Positions 50,472 to 58,416 of a DNA stretch of 64,000 bases are shown here, piece after piece; position 1 is the stretch's first letter, and each line of letters starts with the position of its first letter. Under the pieces are notes generated by a model. It had not been told where the DNA came from. It did not search any database and saw only the letters and a list, made by a program, of their open reading frames with translations. Both the position numbers and the translations under genes were made by a program. Source of the stretch: Candidatus Limimonas egerieequi (GTDB lineage: Bacteria; Bacillota; Clostridia; Oscillospirales; Acutalibacteraceae); contig JAGHVH010000015.1 of assembly GCA_018064455.1 (NCBI GenBank), positions 1 to 64,000 of the forward strand, written 5' to 3'.

Positions 50472-51614
50472 TTACGCTACCTTGAGATTGTCGGCAATTA
50501 ACTTTCTAAAGTTAACTCCAAACTTCTCATTGGCATGTTCAATAATTTCATCAATTCTTTCGGGTTCAACACTATGATAATAGTTTCTTAAACCCTCAAG
50601 TCTTTGTACATCATTAATATCCCAAGACTTACCATTCTTGCTGTCCATAATGTATGATGCAACCATTGCTTGGAACTGTTTCTTTTTCTTATGTCCAATT
50701 GTTATCTCGTTATCCTTATTAAGCATAACACCAAGATTCCAATTGCTACCTGCAGAAGAACCGTATCTAGTTTTCTTGCTATTAATAGAAAAACCAGCAC
50801 CAAATTCCTCTAATGTTGACTTAATGAGATTTTCAATCTCTTTAAAACTAAATGAATACCTAGATGAAATAATAAAATCGTCTGCGTATCTTGTGTAAAC
50901 AAAAGTCTGATTATTGTAATTCCTAAGTGTGTTATATAATTTATAATCCACCGGAATCATAATAATATTTGTAAGAGTTGGAGACAATGGAGTTCCCTGA
51001 GGTAAACCACCGTTAAGAAATGCAAGGTCAATTGCTGTCTCAAGTTCTCTTCTTCCGTCTTCTCTCTTGAGAACCTCACAGAATGGGAATATCATCTCTA
51101 ACTGATGCATAACAAATTCCTTTGTTGTACTACCAAAGAAGTTCGATAAATCATATTTACCAAACCACTTGCTTTCGTTGTCCTGATGCTTTTTAACTGC
51201 GTCAATTGTGCATCTGTCACGAACATAAGCAAACGCAGAAGTATGATATAAAGCGCCAAAGTCATTCTCGAAGATGTCCTTCAACATTCTAAGAGCAGAC
51301 ATTAATTCCTCATTTGGTTCGTCGATTTGTCTCAATCCACCAGACTTTTTAGGAATACAAAATGAATGATACAAATCCTGTCTATCTTTACTATGCAATT
51401 CTTTAGTGATACTGTTAAACCACGCAAGCTTTGTTACCAAAACATCTACGTCTACTGTCTTTAAAAACTTACCAGATATACTCTGAACAGCATATGTTCT
51501 GGTGTTTGCAGTGTTTGCATTAATTGTTGCCGTACTAGCAGTTGTGTTAAACAAAAAATCCTCTAACGACATTTGCTTATACATTGGCGACTGTCTAACC
51601 GTTACATAATACAT
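50472..51614 (-). CDS. Retron-like reverse transcriptase
   Basis: 380 aa. SGGLRQIDEPN (motif 1, about 91-101), KYDLSNFFGS with the first catalytic Asp (about 153-162), LPQGTPLSPTLTNI (motif 4) and TRYADDFIIS (YADD at 243-246). C-terminally, NWNLGVMLNKDNEITIGHKK corresponds to the retron region Y (VTGxxxN), and DAVKKH before the palm resembles retron NAxxH. The QGxxxSP motif separates it from the DGR enzyme at 505. ATG 51614 follows GGAGAGATGGTTA. It is embedded in an array of five RNA units sharing a core, so these are the likely templates or primers. Confidence 0.85.
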   Translation of the reverse strand: MYYVTVRQSPMYKQMSLEDFLFNTTASTATINANTANTRTYAVQSISGKFLKTVDVDVLVTKLAWFNSITKELHSKDRQDLYHSFCIPKKSGGLRQIDEPNEELMSALRMLKDIFENDFGALYHTSAFAYVRDRCTIDAVKKHQDNESKWFGKYDLSNFFGSTTKEFVMHQLEMIFPFCEVLKREDGRRELETAIDLAFLNGGLPQGTPLSPTLTNIIMIPVDYKLYNTLRNYNNQTFVYTRYADDFIISSRYSFSFKEIENLIKSTLEEFGAGFSINSKKTRYGSSAGSNWNLGVMLNKDNEITIGHKKKKQFQAMVASYIMDSKNGKSWDINDVQRLEGLRNYYHSVEPERIDEIIEHANEKFGVNFRKLIADNLKVA

Positions 51615-51647
51615 TAACCATCTCTCCTTTTCTTTATCAAATTTTTA

Positions 51648-51950
51648 CCGTAACCTACATACATCGAACAGCAGCACTCAGATCTGAATGCATCCGATGA
51701 TGGTTGGAAAAAGTTTTAAACAACTGTGAATTCAGATGTTAGAAACTTGAAAACGACATAGTTACGAGGTCTTGGTTTTCAACAACTCACATAAGTTAGT
51801 AGTTCTTGCGAACAAAAGTCGTAATAAAACCTGCGTAAGCTTGGCCTTCGTTCTTCCTGGTTCAGGAGGCGTCGTCTTCTTTCTGATCTAGGCGTTACTT
51901 CTGCTAACAGCAAAAGCTATCCATATTTCTACAGATAAATAACGTTACGG
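51648..51950 (-). ncRNA. RT-associated RNA unit 1 (leader position)
   Basis: 303 nt between the ThiF stop and the RT start, inverted ends CCGTAAC (51950-51944) / GTTACGG (51654-51648). Core at 51917-51903. The 5' 75 nt are identical to unit 3. Internal hairpins: CCTG/CAGG at 51856-51866, and ATCTGAAT/ATTCAGAT (51682-51737) enclosing 40 nt. This is the classic retron msr-msd position upstream of an RT. Confidence 0.76.
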
Positions 51951-51957
51951 GTCTTTA

Positions 51958-52632
51958 TTAGAATGCATCAACCGCAAAGTTGAACGCATCAACTAATACT
52001 AATTTCTTTAATGGCTTACCATTCCAAAAATTCATAAAATTTGCCACTCCGTATGCACAAATAATTCTTACCGTAGGACAAACCGACAGTGTTACATTAC
52101 AAGCAGATACAGGAGTTTCCTCTTTTGCTTCCTCGTGTGAGAAATTCATTGAGTCCAAGAATATCTTCTTCATTTTAATATCAGACCAATCAGCAGCATA
52201 ATGCTGTGCATCCTCAAGACGAGTTCTAAAATCAAACATTGCTTTAACATTAGGATTGTCAAAATGCTTTTCGACAATTTCCCTTCTCAAATCAATGTTA
52301 TCCACGCACAAAAATACAAAACCAGAAAGTTGCTTTCCTTGCCAACCTTCTGGTTCTAACTTAATCGTATCTTTAATATCTGGATTAATTTCCTGTAGCA
52401 TTTCTGATACAGCTTCAACCTTTAACTTGCCAACATCTTCCTGTCTAAACATCTGGTTGGCTAAATTGTGTGGCTCTACCTTATCAAAATCCCAAAGTAC
52501 AAAGTTGGTTACTCCACTTCTTGCAAGATTTTCTGCAACCGTAGAACCTACCGAACCACATCCTATGATGTGAATTTTTGCCTTACTCTTTTCAGGCTGG
52601 AAGTACTCATAGCTCTTGGATAAATCCATCAT
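51958..52632 (-). CDS. ThiF/E1-like adenylating protein
   Basis: 224 aa Rossmann protein. IHIIGCGSVGSTVAENLARS binds ATP, and LWDFDKVEPHNLANQMFRQ gives the conserved Asp and Asn-Arg. A Cys-containing segment VSACNVTLSVCP lies near the C terminus. E1-like enzymes adenylate the C terminus of ubiquitin-fold proteins. This is a minimal single-domain form. The adjacent JAMM peptidase and the ubiquitin-fold gene at 55292 define the locus. Confidence 0.88.
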   Translation of the reverse strand: MMDLSKSYEYFQPEKSKAKIHIIGCGSVGSTVAENLARSGVTNFVLWDFDKVEPHNLANQMFRQEDVGKLKVEAVSEMLQEINPDIKDTIKLEPEGWQGKQLSGFVFLCVDNIDLRREIVEKHFDNPNVKAMFDFRTRLEDAQHYAADWSDIKMKKIFLDSMNFSHEEAKEETPVSACNVTLSVCPTVRIICAYGVANFMNFWNGKPLKKLVLVDAFNFAVDAF

Positions 52633-52650
52633 TTTAAAAACCCCTCTCTA

Positions 52651-53475
52651 TTAATAATCGTATACCCAATTCTTATACTTGTCCCAGTCATAATCTTCCC
52701 AGCTATCTTTCTTGCTTGGCTTATGACCGTACACTACCTCTTCGTCCTTCTTGTCTTCTTTTTTATCTTTGCCTTTTTTATCCTCACTACCTTTATATGT
52801 GGGAGTTTGATATGTATATTTCTTTGTTGTAACTACAGTTTCGTAGTTCTCAATAAACGAACAAATATCAATATCGTCTTCCAAAAAACCAATCTCGATG
52901 TCCTTATCTTCGAAGAGAATATTCTTCTGCATATCGTAGATCTTGGCGGTGTGTTCGTCTTTCTTATTCCAGATAAGGAAGATGTAAAACATATCGTCAT
53001 CGAGTTGTTCCAAAATTCTTTCCTGATGTGAGATATCAACGGTTGATGGAGTTGTTCCCATGTTTACGTGAGAATGACCCTGCATTCTTACACTGTTAAA
53101 TACCTCGTCATCTAACTCCATTAACCATTTTTCATATCCCTCTTGGTCTGTGTTAACGGTTGCGCCTGTTACTTCCTGTGGATAAACAAGGATATCAGTG
53201 ATGTAATAATCGTTTGTTCCTTCTCCGCCACGTTCTGCAAGACCGTGCCAAGCAACCTCGCTACTAAACTCACTAACCAAAAGTTTCATCTTTAACCAAG
53301 CAACAGAAGAAAAATATATGTTAGCCTTTTCTTCAACCGTAGGCAACATATGTGTGAAAGTAATCTTACCGTCTGCCACTTTCTTATTTTCCTCGAGCTC
53401 TTTGTTAAGAGCATCGCAAAAATCCTGCTTACATTTCTCAATGTAATCTTGTGTCATCTTAATTATCTTACTCAT
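52651..53475 (-). CDS. JAMM/Mov34 metalloprotease-like protein
   Basis: 274 aa. The zinc site is complete: Glu in SSEVAWHGLAERGG (E73) and HSH...S..D in QGHSHVNMGTTPSTVDIS (H134, H136, S144, D147). JAMM peptidases cleave after ubiquitin-like tails. The C-terminal 60 residues are a Lys/Glu-rich linker and a Trp/Tyr tip. Start overlaps the upstream stop by 8 nt. Confidence 0.9.
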   Translation of the reverse strand: MSKIIKMTQDYIEKCKQDFCDALNKELEENKKVADGKITFTHMLPTVEEKANIYFSSVAWLKMKLLVSEFSSEVAWHGLAERGGEGTNDYYITDILVYPQEVTGATVNTDQEGYEKWLMELDDEVFNSVRMQGHSHVNMGTTPSTVDISHQERILEQLDDDMFYIFLIWNKKDEHTAKIYDMQKNILFEDKDIEIGFLEDDIDICSFIENYETVVTTKKYTYQTPTYKGSEDKKGKDKKEDKKDEEVVYGHKPSKKDSWEDYDWDKYKNWVYDY

Positions 53476-54979
53476 TATTTTCCTCCTCCTCTGTCACAAT
53501 AGTTCCTTCATTTTCATTTAACCAATCCATCGCTTCTCCAACAGTTAAACATCTACCGTCTTCGAGTTCAACGCAAGAAATATTATTGTATGATGGATTA
53601 TCAGTTACGCCGTAAATGAATCTCATAAACTCTTCCATTACGCAACTATCTCCGAAGTTGAGACTCTTACATGATGCGATACACTGCTCAAGTGCTGTCA
53701 AATAATCGTTCTCCTGAATAGAAGTGTTGATAGACATATTATAATTTCCAAGACAACTATATCTATTGATGTGCGGGTTAGGCATAGAGTCATTAAATTC
53801 CATTCCAAATCTATATCCTTTAAGACCCTCTACTCCTCTACCAAATATAAATCTGTACGCTGCACAGAACTTAATTTTCATTTTCTGGTCGATGAATACT
53901 CTTGTCATAAATCTCTTCATCTCTTCGGCAGAATAAACGTCTGACATAAATCTGCCACCTACTCTATAAATGAAACTGTTTCTATTGTCAAGAACCGACT
54001 CAACGAGATCCTCATCATAATATGTAACATAATCCTGAGCAATAAAATCAATCGATCGATCGTCAACATTCTCAAGATAGAGATGTGGATTACGAAGGAA
54101 ATACTCCATAATCTCTGAATCGTTTTCGCTTTCATTTTCGATCTTATATCTAAGACCAAACAGAATTGTGTCGTACTCTTCCTTGCGTTGAAGAAGAGAC
54201 TTAATGTTTTCGTTGTATTCTCTAATCCTGCTCTCTAAATCCCTAATCTCATTTTCCTTGCGACTTAATTCCTGTCTCTCAAACTTAGTTTCAAATCCAG
54301 CGAGTACCTTTCTTGTGTACTCTTCTCTGAAGTTAAACTCGCTTGCAATCTTATTAACAACCTCGCAATAATGAGCAGATGTCTTTTCCCTAAGAGACTG
54401 GATTAATTCCATATCTATATCGCTAATGCCTTCATCTGGATTAAAATACCAAGGTAGGATAGCAAAGATAGAACACTGGAGATAATGTAGTTTCTTAATG
54501 TCCAGCTTACAAACATAAATTATTACGTCTCTAGTTGTAGGATTAATAAAACAAACACAATTAAATTGCTCGTGATAAAAAGTTTCTACTTTATCAAGCA
54601 TTACATAATTTGGGAACTGTTCTGTAAATTTTTTCTTTACCAAATCAATAAATGCATCATTGTTTATATCGTCTGAGGCATTAAAAGAGTGAATATGAAT
54701 ATGTTCACACCACTCGTCAGGGTATTTAACAAAATCCCTAGTTATGCAATTTAAAATCCTGGAATCAGAGTTATCTTCCATTATTTTTGCAGTATAATCT
54801 GAGTATCCGAATGATACATAAATACCCTTACTGTCTTCGTTAATTTTATTTCTCAATAAAATTCTTAATGTAGTTACAAACGAGCAATCATCTCTCCAAT
54901 ACTCGCCATTAACCTTTTCAAAATACATATTCGCTGACTTCGCCATAAACGGAGTATCAGTTATTTCCTCTCTAAACAT
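53468..54979 (-). CDS. Coiled-coil protein of the ubiquitin-like locus
   Basis: 503 aa of unknown family. N-terminal alpha/beta domain (1-215), a coiled coil (about 230-290: SRKENEIRDLESRIREYNEN), and a C-terminal domain (300-490) with repeated Tyr/Phe and acidic tail. Translationally coupled to the JAMM gene. May be the conjugation target, an E2/E3 substitute or a scaffold; nothing in the sequence decides. Confidence 0.78.
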   Translation of the reverse strand: MFREEITDTPFMAKSANMYFEKVNGEYWRDDCSFVTTLRILLRNKINEDSKGIYVSFGYSDYTAKIMEDNSDSRILNCITRDFVKYPDEWCEHIHIHSFNASDDINNDAFIDLVKKKFTEQFPNYVMLDKVETFYHEQFNCVCFINPTTRDVIIYVCKLDIKKLHYLQCSIFAILPWYFNPDEGISDIDMELIQSLREKTSAHYCEVVNKIASEFNFREEYTRKVLAGFETKFERQELSRKENEIRDLESRIREYNENIKSLLQRKEEYDTILFGLRYKIENESENDSEIMEYFLRNPHLYLENVDDRSIDFIAQDYVTYYDEDLVESVLDNRNSFIYRVGGRFMSDVYSAEEMKRFMTRVFIDQKMKIKFCAAYRFIFGRGVEGLKGYRFGMEFNDSMPNPHINRYSCLGNYNMSINTSIQENDYLTALEQCIASCKSLNFGDSCVMEEFMRFIYGVTDNPSYNNISCVELEDGRCLTVGEAMDWLNENEGTIVTEEEENNE

Positions 54980-54996
54980 TATACCTTCTCCTTTTC

Positions 54997-55170
54997 TTAA
55001 TCATTTTCAAAACCAAATGACGCCACTATAATCCCTGTGGCACCATCAACAACCTCTCCTTTGATTGCGCCACTCCTATTCAAAAAATAAATTGCCTCGG
55101 TAGCCGTTTCAAAATAAAACGTACTACCAATGAACTCGCCTTTTTTCCAAATGTTTACTTCATACTTCAT
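54997..55170 (-). CDS. Small protein in the ubiquitin-like locus
   Basis: 57 aa, ATG 55170 after AGGGGGAAATTT. It reads MKYEVNIWKKGEFIGSTFYF and continues with strands and one helix. 17 nt upstream of the coiled-coil gene. Its tight spacing supports membership of the operon. Confidence 0.65.
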   Translation of the reverse strand: MKYEVNIWKKGEFIGSTFYFETATEAIYFLNRSGAIKGEVVDGATGIIVASFGFEND

Positions 55171-55199
55171 AAATTTCCCCCTTATGTTTATTATTTTAA

Positions 55200-55247
55200 T
55201 GGTGGGGGATATCGGACTTGAACCGATACGATATCACCTGTTCCCCC
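55200..55247 (-). other. tRNA-like minihelix with encoded CCA
   Basis: 48 nt on the minus strand: GGGGGA pairs with TCCCCC, a T-arm ATCGG TTCAAGT CCGAT follows a 13-nt linker, and the 3' end is A-CCA. D-arm and anticodon arm are absent. It follows the terminator at 55255 directly. Could be a T-arm minihelix, a remnant of a deleted tRNA or a tmRNA-like 3' end. Confidence 0.65.
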
Positions 55248-55254
55248 ATAATAA

Positions 55255-55279
55255 AAACCCCCACGTTATGTGGGGGTTT
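55255..55279 (-). terminator. Terminator after ubiquitin-like gene
   Basis: AAACCCCCAC (55255-55264) and GTGGGGGTTT (55270-55279) form a 10-bp stem with a TTTTTATT run on the minus strand. Lies 12 nt after the stop of 55292-55519. Confidence 0.9.
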
Positions 55280-55291
55280 GCTTTTGTTTTC

Positions 55292-55519
55292 TTATGCGTT
55301 GTCAGCCTTAACTACGTTAAGAAGGAAGCAAGACTCTGTGATGCCGAAATCCTCAAAAGTCTTATCCATATCTCCGGGATTAAGAGATGCGCCGTCAAGG
55401 TGCATAACACCGTGAGTATAGTCAACACCAGCGTCAGTGAGTACTGTACGAAGAGTTGTCTTTGCATCAACGATTACCTTCTGCTTCTTAAGATTGTTAC
55501 CTACTGTTACCTGTACCAT
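55292..55519 (-). CDS. Ubiquitin-fold protein
   Basis: 75 aa. VQVTVGNNLKKQKVIVDAKT, a central helix, HLDGASLNPGDMDKTFEDF and a final strand FLLNVVKADNA follow the beta-grasp order of ubiquitin-like proteins. It lacks a C-terminal Gly-Gly; it ends ADNA, so activation would need processing or a different chemistry. Preceded by AAGGAGAACAGAATT. Confidence 0.78.
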   Translation of the reverse strand: MVQVTVGNNLKKQKVIVDAKTTLRTVLTDAGVDYTHGVMHLDGASLNPGDMDKTFEDFGITESCFLLNVVKADNA

Positions 55520-55588
55520 AATTCTGTTCTCCTTTTTATTAAATCAAATTTTGTTTGTTGGGGGATTTTAAATCCCCCATGCGTTTAA

Positions 55589-55987
55589 TTACTGAGCAAT
55601 CTCGATGTTACTCATAATCTCTGCCTTACGAGCCTCAATACCCTGAAGAACATCAGGAAGAGTTTCCTCAATAGCACAAAGGTTCATAAGTGCTGCGCCA
55701 ACCTTATCGGCAACCCACTCCTTAACATCGTCTGTTGCCTCAACAATAGACATAGTAAGAGTTGCGAGCTTCTCATCGTCACGAGTAGCCTTCGCAAAAG
55801 ATGCACCGAACTGGTTGATTGAGCCGGCTCCAGTAGTTACATCTACCTTAAAGATAGGGTCTTTGCCTTCTTCGCCACCAAAAAGTGTAAGAGCGTCTGG
55901 CTGATACTTCTTAATAGTGAGCAAATCCTCGAACTTCATAGAAGATGTGATGACTACTGCGTCACCTGCGATGATGATTTTTGCCAT
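55589..55987 (-). CDS. Conserved partner of the ubiquitin-like operon
   Basis: 132 aa starting MAKIIIAGDAVVITSSMKFE, with DALTLFGGEEGKD and GAGSINQFGASFAKATRDDE. This family is, to my recollection, found beside ThiF/JAMM/ubiquitin-like genes on Clostridia mobile elements, without assigned function. First gene of the operon, after a terminator. Confidence 0.72.
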   Translation of the reverse strand: MAKIIIAGDAVVITSSMKFEDLLTIKKYQPDALTLFGGEEGKDPIFKVDVTTGAGSINQFGASFAKATRDDEKLATLTMSIVEATDDVKEWVADKVGAALMNLCAIEETLPDVLQGIEARKAEIMSNIEIAQ

Positions 55988-56072
55988 ATGTATGGTCTCC
56001 TTTTTATTTTTTAGTACTCTGTTGGTTGGTTATCCATTCGCACCACGTGGAGGTCGAGCCCATAGCGAACAT

Positions 56073-56113
56073 ATAAAACCCCGCTAAGAAAAGGGGGGAA
56101 ATCTTAGCAGGGT
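56073..56113 (-). terminator. Terminator before the ubiquitin-like operon
   Basis: CCCTGCTAAGA and TCTTAGCGGGG pair across a C/T-rich loop and are followed by TTTTAT on the minus strand. Ends the transcript of 56133 and upstream genes. Confidence 0.82.
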
Positions 56114-56132
56114 CAGAAGAAATCATATTCAA

Positions 56133-56738
56133 TTACAGATCCATACAATCGTACGGATACTCTTCGTAAAAATCCTCTTTAGTTTCGTAGTCTTTTAAAA
56201 TCATTGGTCGATATACTGAAATACCAAATTCCTTTTTAAGATGCTTGCAAACTAAATCCAAGCAACTCTTTGTTATATCGTCGACGCCTTCATATTGTGC
56301 TTCAAAAAACCCGTCTGAACCCCAAGTAAGTAGGTCGAGCAATTCCTCAAATGCAATACCGAGTTCGGCTTCCCTCTCGTCTATTGCAGCCTGCTGAGTA
56401 TTCTCGTCCATATCGAAACCGTCCTCGTCATCGATATCACTCGAAAGCCCTATACGAGTTTGCACTAAATGCTCGTCGCTCAAATACTCATTGTAAATAT
56501 CAACCATTTCCTTTGCACAATATTCTTCATCATACAAAGTTTCCTCGAAAACAATTTCGTTGTCCTCGCTTACGCAAACACGTGGCATGCCCGAACTCTG
56601 TTCTTTTGAAATGCAAATTTCAATTCCGTAGTCATAGTTATTTGCAATCGGGACACTAGAGTTAGGCAATGCGAAAGAGTCTGGATTATCTTTGAAGAAA
56701 CCCCAAACCTCTTCGGGACTAACACTAACATTTACCAT
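56133..56738 (-). CDS. Hypothetical acidic protein
   Basis: 201 aa. Acidic overall with SSDIDDEDGFDMDENT in the centre. N-terminal NVSVSPEEVWGFFKDNPDSF resembles a small helical domain. Not recognised. AGGAGGAACGCTTT upstream. Confidence 0.65.
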   Translation of the reverse strand: MVNVSVSPEEVWGFFKDNPDSFALPNSSVPIANNYDYGIEICISKEQSSGMPRVCVSEDNEIVFEETLYDEEYCAKEMVDIYNEYLSDEHLVQTRIGLSSDIDDEDGFDMDENTQQAAIDEREAELGIAFEELLDLLTWGSDGFFEAQYEGVDDITKSCLDLVCKHLKKEFGISVYRPMILKDYETKEDFYEEYPYDCMDL

Positions 56739-56750
56739 AAAGCGTTCCTC

Positions 56751-57257
56751 CTATCTAAGAATTTCCAAGATATCGCTTTCGTCAACAGCGTCGCTGACTA
56801 TCGGTAATATGTTGTTAACGATTTCGCTAGAGGAAATCATAAGTTCCTCGAATGAAACGTCCTCTGGTTCGATAGGCGTATCATCAAACTCCTCTTCCTC
56901 TTCGTCAACAACCTCGTCGTCCCATTCCTCACGTTCGTCGATATGCCTAAGAAGTTCCTGCTTATATGATTCAAAGTCTGCATCGTCAAGACCTTCGTAA
57001 TAAAGACAACCAACGCTCCTTACATAATCGTAACAACCAATAACGTCGTCAACATCATTAAGGGCTTCCCTTACACCTCTCCAACTGTGTCCGTCTCCAA
57101 GATAATACTCCAAATCGTCGTCAATCAATTCGTCTATACTATCAGAATTCGTGTAATAAACATCGTCTGCAAAATCTTCATACCCTTCGTCATAACAGAA
57201 AGATATAAAATCCGACCAGTCATTTATATTATTTATATAATCCTCTCTTGTTGCCAT
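56751..57257 (-). CDS. Hypothetical highly acidic protein
   Basis: 168 aa, about a third Asp/Glu, with DDEVVDEEEEEFDDTPIEPE late in the chain. Leader GGAGGGTTTTACA. Strongly acidic phage proteins can mimic DNA to block host enzymes; this is only a possibility. Confidence 0.63.
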   Translation of the reverse strand: MATREDYINNINDWSDFISFCYDEGYEDFADDVYYTNSDSIDELIDDDLEYYLGDGHSWRGVREALNDVDDVIGCYDYVRSVGCLYYEGLDDADFESYKQELLRHIDEREEWDDEVVDEEEEEFDDTPIEPEDVSFEELMISSSEIVNNILPIVSDAVDESDILEILR

Positions 57258-57271
57258 TGTAAAACCCTCCT

Positions 57272-57430
57272 CTAATCATAAACACAACTGAGTGCAGCAG
57301 CGATAGTAAACGAATTAAAACCCTCGTCCTCTAGTGCAAACTGTGCCTCATCAACATCAAAACCCTCTTCTTTTAATTGCACTGCTTCTTTAAAAGCAGA
57401 AATACTATAAAGTTCTTTCTTATTTTCCAC
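57272..57430 (-). CDS. Small UBA-like helical protein
   Basis: 52 aa starting at GTG 57430, 8 nt after GGGGG. VENKKELYSISAFKEAVQLK then FALEDEGFNSFTIAAALSCV; the short helices around the EGF turns look like a UBA-type three-helix bundle. Interesting beside the ubiquitin-like locus, but similarity is weak. Confidence 0.6.
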   Translation of the reverse strand: MENKKELYSISAFKEAVQLKEEGFDVDEAQFALEDEGFNSFTIAAALSCVYD

Positions 57431-57581
57431 AATCAAAACCCCCTGAACGTATAGTAATTGTTTCATTTCCCTTTTCATCTATGAGTTTGGAAATTTCGTC
57501 AACCTCTAAAACATCATTGATTGCCACGGTATCACTTAGAGGATATTTCAAAAGCTCACGTATTAAGTCTGCGACTATCAT
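57420..57581 (-). CDS. Hypothetical 53-aa protein
   Basis: ATG 57581 after GGAGGGCTTTGT. MIVADLIRELLKYPLSDTVA, later TITIRSGGFDCGK. Overlaps the next gene by 11 nt. Resembles small phage 'LIxELLKxPxxxxV' proteins. Unknown role. Confidence 0.62.
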   Translation of the reverse strand: MIVADLIRELLKYPLSDTVAINDVLEVDEISKLIDEKGNETITIRSGGFDCGK

Positions 57582-57593
57582 ACAAAGCCCTCC

Positions 57594-57761
57594 TTAAAAA
57601 TCCTCTAACCACTGGTCAAAACTTCTGTAACCAGTCGTCACATACAAAACATCATTTAGTGTATCTTCAGAATACCCGTTAATGCTTGTGATAATTTCCA
57701 AGGTTTCATTAGAAACCGTTCCACTTTCTACAAGTAAATCCCATGCTTCAGTAATAGGCAT
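57594..57761 (-). CDS. Small helical protein
   Basis: 55 aa starting MPITEAWDLLVESGTVSNET, ATG 57761 after GGGGAATTTTAT. Ends with TGYRSFDQWLEDF. Common short protein type on Clostridia mobile elements; function unknown. Confidence 0.62.
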   Translation of the reverse strand: MPITEAWDLLVESGTVSNETLEIITSINGYSEDTLNDVLYVTTGYRSFDQWLEDF

Positions 57762-57785
57762 ATAAAATTCCCCTTTCATATTCGT

Positions 57786-57959
57786 TTAATTAATGCTTTC
57801 AAGTTCGGACAAAACCGTTTCTATTGCAGTTTGTACGTTCGCTATTTTAGATAGTTCGTTAAAATCCCTATCATTTGTAGCGATATATTCCCTGCCCTTT
57901 AACTCAAAATTCATAATTAATAAACCAGCTGCTATATTGTTTTTTATTTTCTCTGTCAC
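57786..57959 (-). CDS. Hypothetical 57-aa protein
   Basis: GTG 57959 after AAGGGGGATTTTAT; reads (M)TEKIKNNIAAGLLIMNFELK then helical acidic sequence. The terminator at 57983 lies just upstream. Confidence 0.58.
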   Translation of the reverse strand: MTEKIKNNIAAGLLIMNFELKGREYIATNDRDFNELSKIANVQTAIETVLSELESIN

Positions 57960-57982
57960 ATAAAATCCCCCTTGTAAAAAAC

Positions 57983-58016
57983 TAGGGGCTATCCATTAGA
58001 CAGCCCCCACAAAAGA
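57983..58016 (-). terminator. Terminator
   Basis: Minus strand: GGGGGCTGTC ... GATAGCCCC hairpin followed by TAGTTTTTT. Ends transcription of the 58052-58953 group. Confidence 0.85.
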
Positions 58017-58051
58017 ACAACTTGAAAAACCAAATCGTCCTTTTACATATC

Positions 58052-58402
58052 CTATCTTGACAAAAGTTCGTACATCTCAGGAGTTTCCTGTCTATCGTGC
58101 AATCTTAAAGGCACACCACCGAACCTAGCATCACACGAATAAACCAAAGAACCGCCCATCATCCAGCCAATATTGCCCTCGTCTTTTGATTTCCAAGGTT
58201 CAACAAACACATTATCGTACCCACCGAAAGGTTCGTTCACTATCTTGCATAGGTTTTCTGGAATATCGTCCTCGTCGATTTCAATAAACCCGTCATCGCA
58301 AGCGATGAGAACGCTATCATATCTAGCAGAAATCCCGTTGTTACTACAATCGCCACAGTTCCTTTTGCTCATATAAATCGGAACACGAATTGCCCTAATC
58401 AT
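58052..58402 (-). CDS. Hypothetical Cys-containing protein
   Basis: 116 aa starting MIRAIRVPIYMSKRNCGDCS. CGDC near residue 16, then acidic beta-rich region. Leader AAAGGGGTTTTTAATT. No family recognised. Confidence 0.63.
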   Translation of the reverse strand: MIRAIRVPIYMSKRNCGDCSNNGISARYDSVLIACDDGFIEIDEDDIPENLCKIVNEPFGGYDNVFVEPWKSKDEGNIGWMMGGSLVYSCDARFGGVPLRLHDRQETPEMYELLSR

Positions 58403-58416
58403 AATTAAAAACCCCT

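Noticed and set aside
49079-51950. CRISPR array
   Set aside because: The repeated 15-mer is embedded in 185-333-nt units with private terminal inverted repeats; spacing and repeat length do not fit CRISPR, and no cas genes other than a replication-linked Cas4-like nuclease are present.
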